Positions 1 through 8,588 of a stretch of 64,000 bases of DNA are shown piece by piece. The position numbers and the translations under genes were made by a program. Position 1 is the stretch's first letter. Each line of letters opens with the position of its first letter. The stretch lies in contig NZ_JAINDF010000007.1 in the NCBI RefSeq assembly GCF_023006325.1, positions 62,001 to 126,000 on the forward strand. The letters run 5' to 3'. This stretch comes from Kordiimonas marina (lineage in GTDB: Bacteria; Pseudomonadota; Alphaproteobacteria; Sphingomonadales; Kordiimonadaceae). The notes beneath the pieces are model-generated. The model made no database searches. It was not told the origin of the DNA and saw only the letters and a program-made list of their open reading frames with translations.

Positions 1-1142
1 CGCAGGGGCTCACCCAGCGCGGACGCGGGCGGCAGCACCGTGCCCTTCGGCTGTTCGGCCTCAACCAGGATACGGTCCATAAGCTGGTAAAAGGATTTCG
101 GGACCTTGGTGACTTCCTCCAGGATACCGAGCTGGAAATCGACGCCGGTGCGGTCGCCGTTCGCGGCATGACAGAAGGCGGCCATGCGCACCCAGTAAGG
201 GTTGCTGTCGGTCGCGCGGACGGCTTCAGCGCGGGAGCAGGCATCCGGCAACCGGCCTTCGAGGAGGTCGGCATTGGTGATGTGCCGGGCAAGCGCAGTC
301 CAGTCCCGGCCCTTCGGCAATGCATCGATCAGCGCGACATAGCCATCGACATCGCCAAGCTGTTCGAGAAGGTCGAGCCGGGTGGCGATGAAGCTGGTGA
401 TGTCCGCATCATTTTGCGGCGCGGGCAACGCCATCGGCGAGCGCACGAGCCGGTCTGCGATCTGACGCGATTCAGGTGACGCGGCGGCCTTCACGACCGC
501 CTTGAGCGCGGTTTCAACCTGGGAACGGCTATAGCCCTGCCAGAAAGTCGCCGGATACCCGACAACTGTTGCAGCTGCAACAGGCTGGGTACCGTCTGCG
601 ACAGTCCCGGACAGCACCGAAACGCCGGACGGGTCGAGCGTGGAGAGCGAGCCTTCAACGAGCGGTTCGTCGCTGATCGGGGTACCGGTTTCCGTCTCCG
701 CCTGGGCGGGGGCTACGGCCTGATCCTGCACAGGGGGCTGGCCGGTTTGCTGACCTGCCTGCTGATCCGCGGTTTGGGCTTGTCCCGCAGCCGCCATATC
801 CGGCGTGGCCGCGGAAGCCGGCGCGGGCGGAACCTTGACGCTGCCGGGGGCCACAAAAGGTTTCGGCAGGATGCTCTTGGGCGCCCCGATCGCCGGGCCT
901 TCCTGGCGTTTGGGTTTCGGGGTGCCGCCGAGGAAATAGGTTTCTTTCGGCTTGTCCGGATCCTGCACCGCGGGCGTTTGCACGACCGGCTTTTGCGGCT
1001 CCGCGGGTTTGGGTGTCTGGTCCTGCGCGGACACAGCCATCGGCACCATCAGCGACAGCGCGGCAACCGACGCAAACAGCCGGGCGCGCGTCCTCAGACG
1101 CCGGGACAGAAGATGCCCGCTATCAGGACGGGAAACGGTCAT
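1..1142 (-). CDS. Secreted hypothetical protein, C-terminus beyond left edge
   Basis: An open frame of 380 codons runs on the minus strand from an ATG at 1142 to the left edge without a stop, so the C-terminus is missing. After a basic start, residues about 19-38 are hydrophobic and end in Val-Ser-Ala-Gln, a plausible signal peptide with cleavage after Ala. Residues about 40-150 are low complexity, rich in Pro, Gln, Ala and Lys, like a periplasmic linker; from about 150 on it looks globular and alpha-helical, with no motif I recognise. The start overlaps the small membrane protein gene upstream by 20 bases, suggesting translational coupling. It is divergent from aroK. Function unknown. Confidence 0.75.
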   Translation of the reverse strand, partial: MTVSRPDSGHLLSRRLRTRARLFASVAALSLMVPMAVSAQDQTPKPAEPQKPVVQTPAVQDPDKPKETYFLGGTPKPKRQEGPAIGAPKSILPKPFVAPGSVKVPPAPASAATPDMAAAGQAQTADQQAGQQTGQPPVQDQAVAPAQAETETGTPISDEPLVEGSLSTLDPSGVSVLSGTVADGTQPVAAATVVGYPATFWQGYSRSQVETALKAVVKAAASPESRQIADRLVRSPMALPAPQNDADITSFIATRLDLLEQLGDVDGYVALIDALPKGRDWTALARHITNADLLEGRLPDACSRAEAVRATDSNPYWVRMAAFCHAANGDRTGVDFQLGILEEVTKVPKSFYQLMDRILVEAEQPKGTVLPPASALGEPL

Positions 1143-1263
1143 TGCTCAGGGTCTTGGTGACTTCCGCGGACGGCGCCGGAATGTCCCAGGTCATCAGGAA
1201 GATACCGCCACCCACGATCACAAGCGCGCCGAGTGCCAGCAGAAATTTTGTCAGTTTCGACAT
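1123..1263 (-). CDS. Small single-pass membrane protein, 46 aa
   Basis: ATG at 1263 opens a 46-codon frame ending in TGA at 1123-1125. The protein begins Met-Ser-Lys-Leu-Thr-Lys, then has one hydrophobic segment (residues about 7-25, rich in Leu, Val, Ile and Gly) and a short tail with a Met-Thr-Trp-Asp-Ile-Pro-Ala-Pro motif. I recall similar very small proteins next to the secreted gene that follows in other alphaproteobacteria, but cannot check this here. The stop lies inside the downstream gene (overlap 1123-1142), so the two are probably co-translated, and the products may work together in the envelope. Function unknown. Confidence 0.6.
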   Translation of the reverse strand: MSKLTKFLLALGALVIVGGGIFLMTWDIPAPSAEVTKTLSNDRFPS

Positions 1264-1520
1264 GAACAATCCTTATTTTCCAAGACGCCCGCGATACCCT
1301 CTGCGGGCCCCTGCCTGCCCGTGTTATAGGATGCACACATTCCCAAGTCCAGCCCAAGAACCCGTCGCGAACCATCACAGAAGGGTTCACCGGCCCCACA
1401 CCCCGCAGGCACGATAAGGTCCGCAGCGTTACCCGCTTTTGGGGCGGAATTATGGAACGGAAGCAACTGTTTCAGATAAAAGCGTTGGCAGCGCCAAAGC
1501 GCCCGTATAAACAGGCATCT

Positions 1521-2114
1521 ATGTCGCGAAACGCAAAACAGCCCGATGAAGACGATAGCATGGCCCCGGCACTTGCCTGGACTGGCCGTACCATCGTGCT
1601 TGTCGGCCTGATGGGCGCGGGTAAAACCACGGTCGGACGGCGGCTTGCCCGCAGGCTCGGCCTCCCCTTCGTCGACAGCGACCATGAGATCGAAAAGGCC
1701 GCCGGCATGTCTGTGGCCGAGATTTTCGAGAATTTCGGCGAAGCGGAATTCCGCTCGGGCGAGCGCCGGGTGATCGCCCGGCTTCTGGACGGCAAGCCCA
1801 AGGTGGTGGCTACCGGCGGCGGCGCTTTCGTCAATGATGAAACCCGCACGCTGATCAAGGATGAGGGCCTGTCCATCTGGCTGGAGGCCAATATCGACGT
1901 GCTGGTCGAACGCACCAGCAGGCGTGATACCCGCCCGCTTCTGAAGCAGGGCGACCCGCGTGCGATCCTGACCCGGCTGAAGGCCGAGCGCGAACCCTTC
2001 TATGCCCAGGCCGACCTCAAGGTTGCCTCCGGCGCCGGGCCGCATGAGAATGTCGTGACCGCGATCATCGACACGCTCAGGGCCGAGCAGCAGCAAGGGA
2101 CCGTCCATGGCTGA
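1521..2114 (+). CDS. aroK: Shikimate kinase
   Basis: Phosphorylates shikimate to shikimate 3-phosphate with ATP, the fifth step of the chorismate pathway, in the cytosol. The P-loop Gly-Leu-Met-Gly-Ala-Gly-Lys-Thr is near residue 30, followed by the shikimate-binding Asp-Ser-Asp motif and the Gly-Gly-Gly-Ala-Phe glycine turn near 90. The start is uncertain: an in-frame ATG at 1452 would add 23 residues without similarity to the core, and another at 1560 would give 184 residues; 1521 gives 197. The 3' end overlaps aroB by eight bases, so the pair is translated together, and AroB also serves the same pathway. Confidence 0.93.
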   Translation: MSRNAKQPDEDDSMAPALAWTGRTIVLVGLMGAGKTTVGRRLARRLGLPFVDSDHEIEKAAGMSVAEIFENFGEAEFRSGERRVIARLLDGKPKVVATGGGAFVNDETRTLIKDEGLSIWLEANIDVLVERTSRRDTRPLLKQGDPRAILTRLKAEREPFYAQADLKVASGAGPHENVVTAIIDTLRAEQQQGTVHG

Positions 2115-3225
2115 CCCGCAAAAGCCCGCCACCGTGCATGTGCCGCTCGGCGACCGGTCCTACGATATCCTGATCGGCGAAGGCCTGCTGGCGAGCCTGG
2201 GCGACCTCGTCCGCCCGGTGATCCAGCACCCGCGTGTCGCCGTCGTCACCGATGAGAATGTCGCCCCGCTGTATCTGGACGCGGCCATAGCGTCGCTTGA
2301 GGCTGCAGGCATCACGGCCGACAGCGTCATCCTGCCCGCCGGCGAAGCCACCAAAAGCTGGGACCGTTTCGGTGAGTTAACGAATAGCCTGCTCGCCCTC
2401 AATATCGAGCGCAAGGATGCGCTCATCGCCCTCGGCGGCGGTGTCATCGGCGACATTACCGGCTTCGCGGCTGCCGTTCTCAGGCGCGGGATGGATTTCA
2501 TCCAGGTGCCGACCAGCCTGCTGGCGCAGGTGGACAGTTCCGTGGGCGGCAAGACCGGCATCAACACGGCGTATGGCAAGAACCTCGTCGGCGCCTTCCA
2601 CCAGCCGAAGCGGGTGATCATCGACCTCGCCTTCCTGGACACCCTGCCCGCGCGCGAGCTGCAGGCCGGCTATGCCGAAGTGGTGAAATACGGCCTGATC
2701 GACGACCCGGCCTTCTTCGCTTGGCTGGAAGAGAACGGTGCGCGCCTCAGGACCGGCGACCGCGCGGCCCAGGCTTATGCCATCCAGAAAAGCTGCGAAG
2801 CCAAGGCCCGCATCGTCGCTGAAGATGAATTTGAGAGCGGCAAACGCGCACTCCTCAACCTCGGCCACACGTTCGGCCACGCGCTCGAAGCCGAATGCGG
2901 GTATGACGGCACGCTGTTGCACGGCGAAGGCGTGGCAATCGGCATGGCGATGGCGCTCGACCTTTCCGCCCGGCTCGGCCTTGCGCCCGCAAGCGACCTT
3001 GAGCGCTATCTCGCCCATTTGGCCACGGTAAACATGCGCGGCCGCGCGAGCCAGATCGACAAGCCCCTTGATGCCGACACGCTCCTTGCCCATATGGCGC
3101 AGGACAAGAAGGTCGACGCCGGCGAGATCGTTTTCGTCCTCGGCCCCATTGGCGGCGCACGGACGGTGAAAGGCGTGGACCTTGATCTTGTGCGCGCGGT
3201 TCTGCATGATTCCCTCGCCGGTTAA
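2107..3225 (+). CDS. aroB: 3-dehydroquinate synthase
   Basis: Converts DAHP to 3-dehydroquinate, the second step of the shikimate pathway, using NAD and a divalent metal. The 372 residues match the family length. Visible marks are the Gly-Gly-Gly-Val-Ile-Gly-Asp NAD-binding stretch near residue 110, the [11 protein letters not shown] segment near 140, and metal ligands in Tyr-Ala-Glu-Val-Val-Lys, Leu-Gly-His-Thr-Phe-Gly-His and Leu-His-Gly-Glu. The ATG overlaps the end of aroK, and the CorC-type transporter gene follows after 28 bases, so the three probably form one transcript. Confidence 0.97.
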   Translation: MADPQKPATVHVPLGDRSYDILIGEGLLASLGDLVRPVIQHPRVAVVTDENVAPLYLDAAIASLEAAGITADSVILPAGEATKSWDRFGELTNSLLALNIERKDALIALGGGVIGDITGFAAAVLRRGMDFIQVPTSLLAQVDSSVGGKTGINTAYGKNLVGAFHQPKRVIIDLAFLDTLPARELQAGYAEVVKYGLIDDPAFFAWLEENGARLRTGDRAAQAYAIQKSCEAKARIVAEDEFESGKRALLNLGHTFGHALEAECGYDGTLLHGEGVAIGMAMALDLSARLGLAPASDLERYLAHLATVNMRGRASQIDKPLDADTLLAHMAQDKKVDAGEIVFVLGPIGGARTVKGVDLDLVRAVLHDSLAG

Positions 3226-3253
3226 AAGCGCGGCGAGATAGGAGCTTATTGTC

Positions 3254-4564
3254 ATGGACGCGGTACATGCGGGCGAAAGCCTGTTCGACACCGAATTCTG
3301 GGTGACCTCAGGGATCATCTTCATCCTCCTTTGCCTGTCCGGCTTGTTCTCCGGCTCGGAAACCGCGCTGACGGCTTCGTCACGGGCACGCATCCACCAT
3401 ATGGCGAAGGCGGGCGACAAGCGGGCCGAGCGGGTTTCCCGCCTGACCGATGAACCCGAACGGCTGATCGGCGCCATCCTTCTTGGCAACAACCTCGTCA
3501 ACATCCTGGCATCAGCCATGGCGACCAGCCTGTTCCTCCATATCCTGGGGGACAGCGGCGTTTATATCGCCACCGCCGTGATGACGGGGCTGGTGCTGAT
3601 TTTCTCGGAAGTGCTGCCCAAGTCCTACGCGATCGCCAACCCGGACCGGACCGCGCTTTCGGTCGCTGGGTTCATCCGCATCATCGTGTTCCTGTTCGCG
3701 CCTGTGGTGGCCCTGGTGCAGTCGATCGTCCGGCTGACTTTGCGGATTTTCGGTATCGATATCTCGAACGTGCAATCGGTCCTGAGCGCACATGATGAGC
3801 TTCGGGGCACCATCGAGCTGCACCGCGCCGAAGGCGGCCTCGTCAAGGAAGACACAAGGATGCTGGGCAGCATCCTCGACCTCGACGACGTCACCATCGA
3901 AGACGTGATGATCCACCGCAAGAACATGCAGGCGGTCGATGTGAACGCCCCGGCCGATGACATCATCACCACCGTGGTCAGAAGCCCCTTCACCCGGCTG
4001 CCGGTTTATGACGGCGACCCGGAAAACATCGTCGGCGTGCTGCATGCCAAGGACGTGCTGCGCGCGTTCCGCCGGGCGGGCGGCCAGGTGCAGCGCTTCA
4101 ATGTGCGCCGGATCATGATCAAGCCCTGGTTCGTGCCGGAGACAACCAGCCTCAAGGAACAGCTGAACGCCTTTCTGGACCGCAAGATCCACTTCGCATT
4201 GGTGGTGGATGAATATGGTGCCATCCAGGGGCTGGTGACGCTGGAGGATATTCTGGAGGAAATCGTTGGCGATATTGCCGACGAGCATGACTTCGAGGTC
4301 CCCGGTGTCCAGCCGCAGCCGGACGGCAGCGTGCAGGTGGAAGGCACGGTCACGATCCGGGACCTCAACCGTATGTTCGACTGGCACCTGCCGGACGATG
4401 AGGCCACCACCATCGCGGGGCTGGTGATCCATGAAGCCGAGACCATCCCGATTGTCGGCAAGAGCTACACCTTCCACGGCTTCCGCTTCGAGGTGACCGC
4501 ACGCAGGCGCAACCAGATCACGGGCCTGAGGGTCAAAAAACTGCCGAAACCCGGCAAGGCCTGA
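3254..4564 (+). CDS. Hemolysin C/CorC (CNNM) family membrane protein
   Basis: A 436-residue membrane protein of the DUF21-CBS-CorC_HlyC layout. Residues about 15-190 hold the DUF21 region with several hydrophobic helices and the Ser-Gly-Ser-Glu-Thr-Ala-Leu-Thr-Ala motif near residue 35; two CBS domains lie at about 215-340; a CorC_HlyC domain closes the protein at about 350-430. The family is linked to Mg2+/Co2+ homeostasis (CorB/CNNM), though the substrate cannot be read from sequence. A GGAG ribosome site lies about ten bases before the ATG. Its place right behind aroB is common in alphaproteobacteria. Confidence 0.88.
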   Translation: MDAVHAGESLFDTEFWVTSGIIFILLCLSGLFSGSETALTASSRARIHHMAKAGDKRAERVSRLTDEPERLIGAILLGNNLVNILASAMATSLFLHILGDSGVYIATAVMTGLVLIFSEVLPKSYAIANPDRTALSVAGFIRIIVFLFAPVVALVQSIVRLTLRIFGIDISNVQSVLSAHDELRGTIELHRAEGGLVKEDTRMLGSILDLDDVTIEDVMIHRKNMQAVDVNAPADDIITTVVRSPFTRLPVYDGDPENIVGVLHAKDVLRAFRRAGGQVQRFNVRRIMIKPWFVPETTSLKEQLNAFLDRKIHFALVVDEYGAIQGLVTLEDILEEIVGDIADEHDFEVPGVQPQPDGSVQVEGTVTIRDLNRMFDWHLPDDEATTIAGLVIHEAETIPIVGKSYTFHGFRFEVTARRRNQITGLRVKKLPKPGKA

Positions 4565-4695
4565 CCTATCCGGCCTTCGCGGCGAAAAACCTGCGCCTCA
4601 AATTTGCCCCTATTGGCTGTCCAGATACCAGCTTGGGTGTTGGCGGCGATTATCGTCGGCACCCTTCCATTTCGCTTAGTAGGGGGAGATTTACT

Positions 4696-5403
4696 ATGCT
4701 GCGATCTGGCCTTTTTGCCTTGTCTCTTGTTTTAGTCTCATTCACGTCCGCCCATGCCGATGAGGCAGGCACCCGCCTGATGGCCCAGATGAAGGAAGCC
4801 ATGGGCGGTGCCGCGCTCGATGCGCCAAAGGGGTTCCATGAAACCGGGGCTCTCGGCCAGGGCGACCATGCCGCCACGTATGAAACCTGGGGTGACCTTC
4901 ATGCGCTCAGGAGCGTTAGCCAAATGACACGCGGCGGTGCCACCTTCACCCACGGCTTCGACGGCAAGCAAGCCTGGATGATGGGCCCCGACGGCAAGGT
5001 GCGCACCGACACCTCGCCCGCAGGCATCGCCAGCGCCAAGCTGACCGCTTATCTCACCGTTGGCGGCTATTTCTATCCGGGCCGCTTCCCGGCCGACTTC
5101 GCCTATCAGGGCAAGAAGGACGCGAACGGCGAAACTTATGACGTCGTCACCATCACGCCGGAAGGCTGCGACCCTGTCGACTTCTGGCTCGATGCCAAAG
5201 ACCATAAGCTGCAGCGGATGACAGGCACCGACCAGGGCCAGGCTTTCGTTGGCGAGGTCAAACGCTACAAGCTCATGGACAAAGTCTGGGTTGGTGTGGA
5301 CATCACTCAGTCAGTCGGCGGGCATGAGACGCGGCTTCATCTGGCATCCTACAAATTCGCCGATGTCCCGGCGGACAAGTTCGCGCCGCCCGCTTCCAAG
5401 TAA
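4696..5403 (+). CDS. Secreted LolA/outer-membrane-lipoprotein-like hypothetical protein
   Basis: The ATG at 4696 is chosen because a strong purine tract (AGGGGGAG) sits just ahead and the product then begins with a clean signal peptide: Met-Leu-Arg-Ser, a hydrophobic core, and Ala-His-Ala before Asp (cleavage near residue 19). An upstream ATG at 4633 would spoil this. The mature part, about 215 residues, is rich in beta-type alternation with Gly-Phe-Asp-Gly-Lys-Gln-Ala-Trp and a late Lys-Leu-Gln-Arg motif, as in proteins with LolA/MucB-like folds. A similar gene lies at 48290-49048. Role unknown, perhaps lipid or lipoprotein binding in the periplasm. A terminator follows. Confidence 0.7.
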   Translation: MLRSGLFALSLVLVSFTSAHADEAGTRLMAQMKEAMGGAALDAPKGFHETGALGQGDHAATYETWGDLHALRSVSQMTRGGATFTHGFDGKQAWMMGPDGKVRTDTSPAGIASAKLTAYLTVGGYFYPGRFPADFAYQGKKDANGETYDVVTITPEGCDPVDFWLDAKDHKLQRMTGTDQGQAFVGEVKRYKLMDKVWVGVDITQSVGGHETRLHLASYKFADVPADKFAPPASK

Positions 5404-5430
5404 TCTGGACGGCACAGGCTCATAAACGAC

Positions 5431-5457
5431 AAAGGCGGGCATCGTGGCCCGCCTTTT
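5431..5457. terminator. Bidirectional intrinsic terminator
   Basis: A perfect 10-bp stem (AAAGGCGGGC / GCCCGCCTTT) with a six-base loop, followed by TTTT on the plus strand and preceded by AAA, lies between the convergent ends of the secreted protein gene (5403) and htpG (5486). It can serve both directions. Confidence 0.8.
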
Positions 5458-5485
5458 CTCATTCAGTTGAAGGCTGATCCCTCGC

Positions 5486-7384
5486 TTACACGAGGCCTTT
5501 TTCCATCGCCGCGGACAAGCGGCGGGCAAAGGCGGCAGGATCTTCGAGCGGGTCGCCTTCAAGGATTTTGGCCTGGTCGAGGATCAGCCACACATCGTCC
5601 GAGAGCGCATCAACCGCGCCCTTGTCGCCTGCCTTGTCGGCCAGCTTGCGGATAAGCGCGTGGGACGGGTTGATCTCCAGCACCTTGGCGGTGACGGCGT
5701 CGATCTGGTTATGGGCCTTGAGGATGCGCTCAAGATGCATGTCCATACCGCTGTCATCCGCGACGAGACAGGCGGCGGTTTCGGTCAGGCGGTCGGACGG
5801 GCGCACGTCCTTGATCTTGTCCCCCAGCACCTGCTTCATCATGGTGATGAGCGTGGTCATCGCGCCTTCGGTGGCCTTGTCCTTCTTGTCGGCATCCTTG
5901 TCTTCGCCGGCGATATCCTTGAGGTCGCTGGCGCCGCGGGTGATCGACTTGAACGGCTTGCCGTCAAAGTCCGTCACCATCTGGAGCCAGAAATCATCGA
6001 CCGCGTCAGAGAGCAGCAGCACTTCGATACCCTTGGCCTTGAAGCCTTCAAGCTGCGGGCTGCGCGCGACCGACTTTTCATCCGGCCCGGTGACATAATA
6101 GATGGCGGACTGCTTGTCCTTCATGCGCGCGACATAGTCAGCCAGGCTGGTCCAGCCGTCGGTACCGGTGGAGCGGAAGCGCGCCAGCTTCAGCAGCTGT
6201 TCGCGGCGCTCGAAATCCTCATAGAGGCCTTCCTTGAGGACGGCGCCAAACTGGCCCCAAAGCGCGAGGAATTTTTCCTCGTCCTTGTCCGCGAGCTTTT
6301 CGAACTCGGCCAGCACTTTCTTGGTGATCGCCTTCGACATGCGCTGGAGCGTCGGGTTGTTCTGCAGCATTTCGCGGCTGATGTTGAGCGGCAGGTCCTG
6401 GCTGTCGACCACGCCGCGCACGAAGCGGAGCCAGCCGGGCAGCAGGTCTTCGCTGTCTTCGGTGATGAAGACGCGTTTGACATACAGCTTCACCTTGCCT
6501 TTGCGGGCGGGGTCGAACAGGTCCATCGGCTGCTGGGTCGGCACGAACAGGAGTACGGTATATTCCTGCATGCCCTCGGCCTTATAGTGCAGCGTGAGCG
6601 CCGGCTCATCGAAGGCGTGGCCGACGTGATGGTAGAATTCCTTATACTGATCATCGGTGATCTCGGACTTGGGACGGGTCCAGATGGCTGAGCCTTCGTT
6701 GACGACCTGGGGCTCCTCAGCGCCCTTGTCCTTGTCATCGCCTCCGACGGCGGCCAGCGTGATCGGCACAGCGATATGGTCGCTGTAGGTGGTAACGACT
6801 TTCCTGAGGCGGAACTGGTCGAGATATTCGTCGGCATCGTCCTTGAGATGCAGGCAGATTTCAGTGCCGCGGCCATCTTTCTGGGCCGGGCTGATTTCAT
6901 AGGTGCCTTCGCCGCCGCTTTCCCAGGCCCAGGCTTCACTTTCCCCGGCCCGTTTCGTGGTGACCACCACTTTGTCCGCGACCATGAAGACCGAGTAGAA
7001 ACCGATGCCGAACTGGCCGATGAGCTGCATGTCTTTTTTGCTGTCGCCGGTCAGCTGGTCCATGAATTTGGCGGTGCCGGAGCGGGCGATGGTGCCCAGG
7101 TGGCTGATCAGGTCATCCCGGTTCATGCCGATGCCGTTATCGGCCACCGTGATGGTCTTGGCCTTTTTGTCGGCGGTTATGGTGATGCCGAAGTCGGTGC
7201 CGTCTTCCATCAGCGCGGTGTTGGATTGCGCTTCATAGCGGAGCTTATCGCACGCATCCGAGGCGTTCGAAATCAGCTCCCGCAGGAAAATCTCGCGTTC
7301 GGAATAAACCGAATGCACCATCATGTGAAGGAGGCGCGATACTTCAGCCTCAAACCCCATTTTCTCCGTTTTTACGTCAGCCAT
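5486..7384 (-). CDS. htpG: Molecular chaperone HtpG (bacterial Hsp90)
   Basis: ATP-dependent cytosolic chaperone of 632 residues, the usual length. The N-terminal GHKL ATPase domain shows Glu-Leu-Ile-Ser-Asn-Ala-Ser-Asp-Ala near residue 40, Asp-Asn-Gly-Ile-Gly-Met near 84 and Gly-Gln-Phe-Gly-Ile-Gly-Phe-Tyr-Ser near 125. The middle domain has Leu-Pro-Leu-Asn-Ile-Ser-Arg-Glu near 330, and the C-terminal dimerisation domain ends near 620. A Lys/Asp-rich linker (residues about 500-515) is visible. It reads toward the terminator at 5431. The 103-base gap upstream carries a strong hairpin; no CIRCE element or clear sigma-32 promoter was found. Confidence 0.97.
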   Translation of the reverse strand: MADVKTEKMGFEAEVSRLLHMMVHSVYSEREIFLRELISNASDACDKLRYEAQSNTALMEDGTDFGITITADKKAKTITVADNGIGMNRDDLISHLGTIARSGTAKFMDQLTGDSKKDMQLIGQFGIGFYSVFMVADKVVVTTKRAGESEAWAWESGGEGTYEISPAQKDGRGTEICLHLKDDADEYLDQFRLRKVVTTYSDHIAVPITLAAVGGDDKDKGAEEPQVVNEGSAIWTRPKSEITDDQYKEFYHHVGHAFDEPALTLHYKAEGMQEYTVLLFVPTQQPMDLFDPARKGKVKLYVKRVFITEDSEDLLPGWLRFVRGVVDSQDLPLNISREMLQNNPTLQRMSKAITKKVLAEFEKLADKDEEKFLALWGQFGAVLKEGLYEDFERREQLLKLARFRSTGTDGWTSLADYVARMKDKQSAIYYVTGPDEKSVARSPQLEGFKAKGIEVLLLSDAVDDFWLQMVTDFDGKPFKSITRGASDLKDIAGEDKDADKKDKATEGAMTTLITMMKQVLGDKIKDVRPSDRLTETAACLVADDSGMDMHLERILKAHNQIDAVTAKVLEINPSHALIRKLADKAGDKGAVDALSDDVWLILDQAKILEGDPLEDPAAFARRLSAAMEKGLV

Positions 7385-7420
7385 TGGTCCCTCTTGTACT
7401 TGATACCTGCACCTGTGCTG

Positions 7421-7450
7421 TTTGGGCGCGCACGGCTGTGCCCGCCCAAA
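7421..7450 (-). promoter_or_regulatory. Hairpin in the gap between the ABC operon and htpG
   Basis: A 30-base inverted repeat: eight perfectly paired bases (TTTGGGCG / CGCCCAAA), one mismatch, four more pairs and a four-base loop. It lies 37 bases ahead of the htpG ATG and 38 bases beyond the stop of the DUF4340 gene, both on the minus strand. No T-run follows on the minus strand, so it is a weak terminator candidate; it could equally be a leader hairpin of htpG mRNA. It does not match CIRCE. Confidence 0.45.
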
Positions 7451-7487
7451 AATTGCTGTCCTGAATTTAGGAAGTTAAACCGCCGGT

Positions 7488-8534
7488 TCAAGAGCCGCTT
7501 TTCGCCGCGTCCGTCTTGGCTTCCAGAAAATCCTTGCGCGAGCGGGTCAAAAGCTCACCCGTGCGGTCCGACAGACGGTAAAGCCAGCCGGTGGTCCGCG
7601 CATTGATGTCAGCGGCTTCCTTGGCGCCGTCCACAGGCGCGCCCTTGAGCTCCCCGGCCTTGCCTTCTTCCCGCGCCTTGGCGTCAAAACTAGCCGCAAC
7701 CTGCGCCCAGGTGCCGCCGTCCATGCTGTAAAGCGTCAGCGTGAGCGTGAGCCCGTCATGGGTGGTGGCAACCACCTTGCCCTTGGGGTCCATCAGCGGG
7801 TTCGCAATCTTGCGGACATCGGTGACGGACAGGTAGGCGAGCGCGCGGGACGGTTCCCGAAGCTCCCACACCGGGGCGGTTTTCTCGCCCTTCTTGAGGC
7901 CTTCAAGCGTGAAGTCTTCCGAGCCCAGCGGCCGCGTCAGCGTGGCATCACCAATTTTCAGCTGGGCGAAACGGCTTTCGTCGAGGTCAAGCACGCGGGT
8001 GTCAAGCCACCAGACCGGGTCGGCCTTGGCGTCCGCCAGCCCCGTGACCAGCCAGGCGCGGGTGTCCTTCTCCTGGTAGATATAGGTGAGCGAGCGGCCG
8101 TCAGCACCATCCTTGCGCGTGCCCATGTCGAACTGGGCCAGCGTCTTACCGTCCTTGCCCTTGAGCGTGATGGCAAGCGCTTTCTTGCCCAGGCCGATGC
8201 GGTCGAAATGGTCCTTATTGTCGGTTTTCGGGTCGCGCCGTTTAGACAGCGCCATCCCACGCAGGACACCGACAAGCTTCGTCATGTCAGCGGGGTAATT
8301 GTCCCGCTCGGTGACTACCCAGCCGTCCTTCCCCTGCTTGATCACCGCCGCTTTATCGCCTGCCTTCAGGTCAAGCTCGGTCGCGTCATTGATATGCTTG
8401 TCGAGGGCCGCGAACGTATGTTCACCGCGCGCGCCCTGGTCCAGCGTCGGGTCTTCGCCGAAGAGAACCCAGATCGCGGCCAGAACAGCGAAAAGGGTGA
8501 GATATCCGAGAATGTTGGTCAGTCTTTCAGACAT
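7488..8534 (-). CDS. DUF4340 domain protein, last gene of GldAFG-like operon
   Basis: A 348-residue protein with one hydrophobic N-terminal helix (residues about 5-25, Ile-Leu-Gly-Tyr-Leu-Thr-Leu-Phe) and a long periplasmic beta-rich part that fits DUF4340. DUF4340 genes are regularly found after GldG-like genes in ABC-2 export operons, as here: ATPase, permease, GldG-like, DUF4340, all minus strand with overlaps or short gaps (54 bases before this gene). It is probably an extracytoplasmic partner of the GldG-like protein. Residues around 40-130 repeat Lys-Asp-Gly-Lys-Thr-type hairpins. No catalytic motif seen. Substrate unknown. Confidence 0.75.
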   Translation of the reverse strand: MSERLTNILGYLTLFAVLAAIWVLFGEDPTLDQGARGEHTFAALDKHINDATELDLKAGDKAAVIKQGKDGWVVTERDNYPADMTKLVGVLRGMALSKRRDPKTDNKDHFDRIGLGKKALAITLKGKDGKTLAQFDMGTRKDGADGRSLTYIYQEKDTRAWLVTGLADAKADPVWWLDTRVLDLDESRFAQLKIGDATLTRPLGSEDFTLEGLKKGEKTAPVWELREPSRALAYLSVTDVRKIANPLMDPKGKVVATTHDGLTLTLTLYSMDGGTWAQVAASFDAKAREEGKAGELKGAPVDGAKEAADINARTTGWLYRLSDRTGELLTRSRKDFLEAKTDAAKSGS

Positions 8535-8588
8535 GCCTTGCTCTTACCTTGGTCCTGACTTTGCCCCGCTGCCGGGCGGCACACAGGC

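Noticed and set aside
4633-4695. Upstream start for the secreted protein at 4696
   Set aside because: It would put a basic, non-hydrophobic stretch ahead of a clean signal peptide and ignore the strong ribosome site before 4696.
7421-7450. CIRCE heat-shock operator for htpG
   Set aside because: The hairpin is TTTGGGCG/CGCCCAAA and not TTAGCACTC-N9-GAGTGCTAA, so only an unspecific hairpin is reported.
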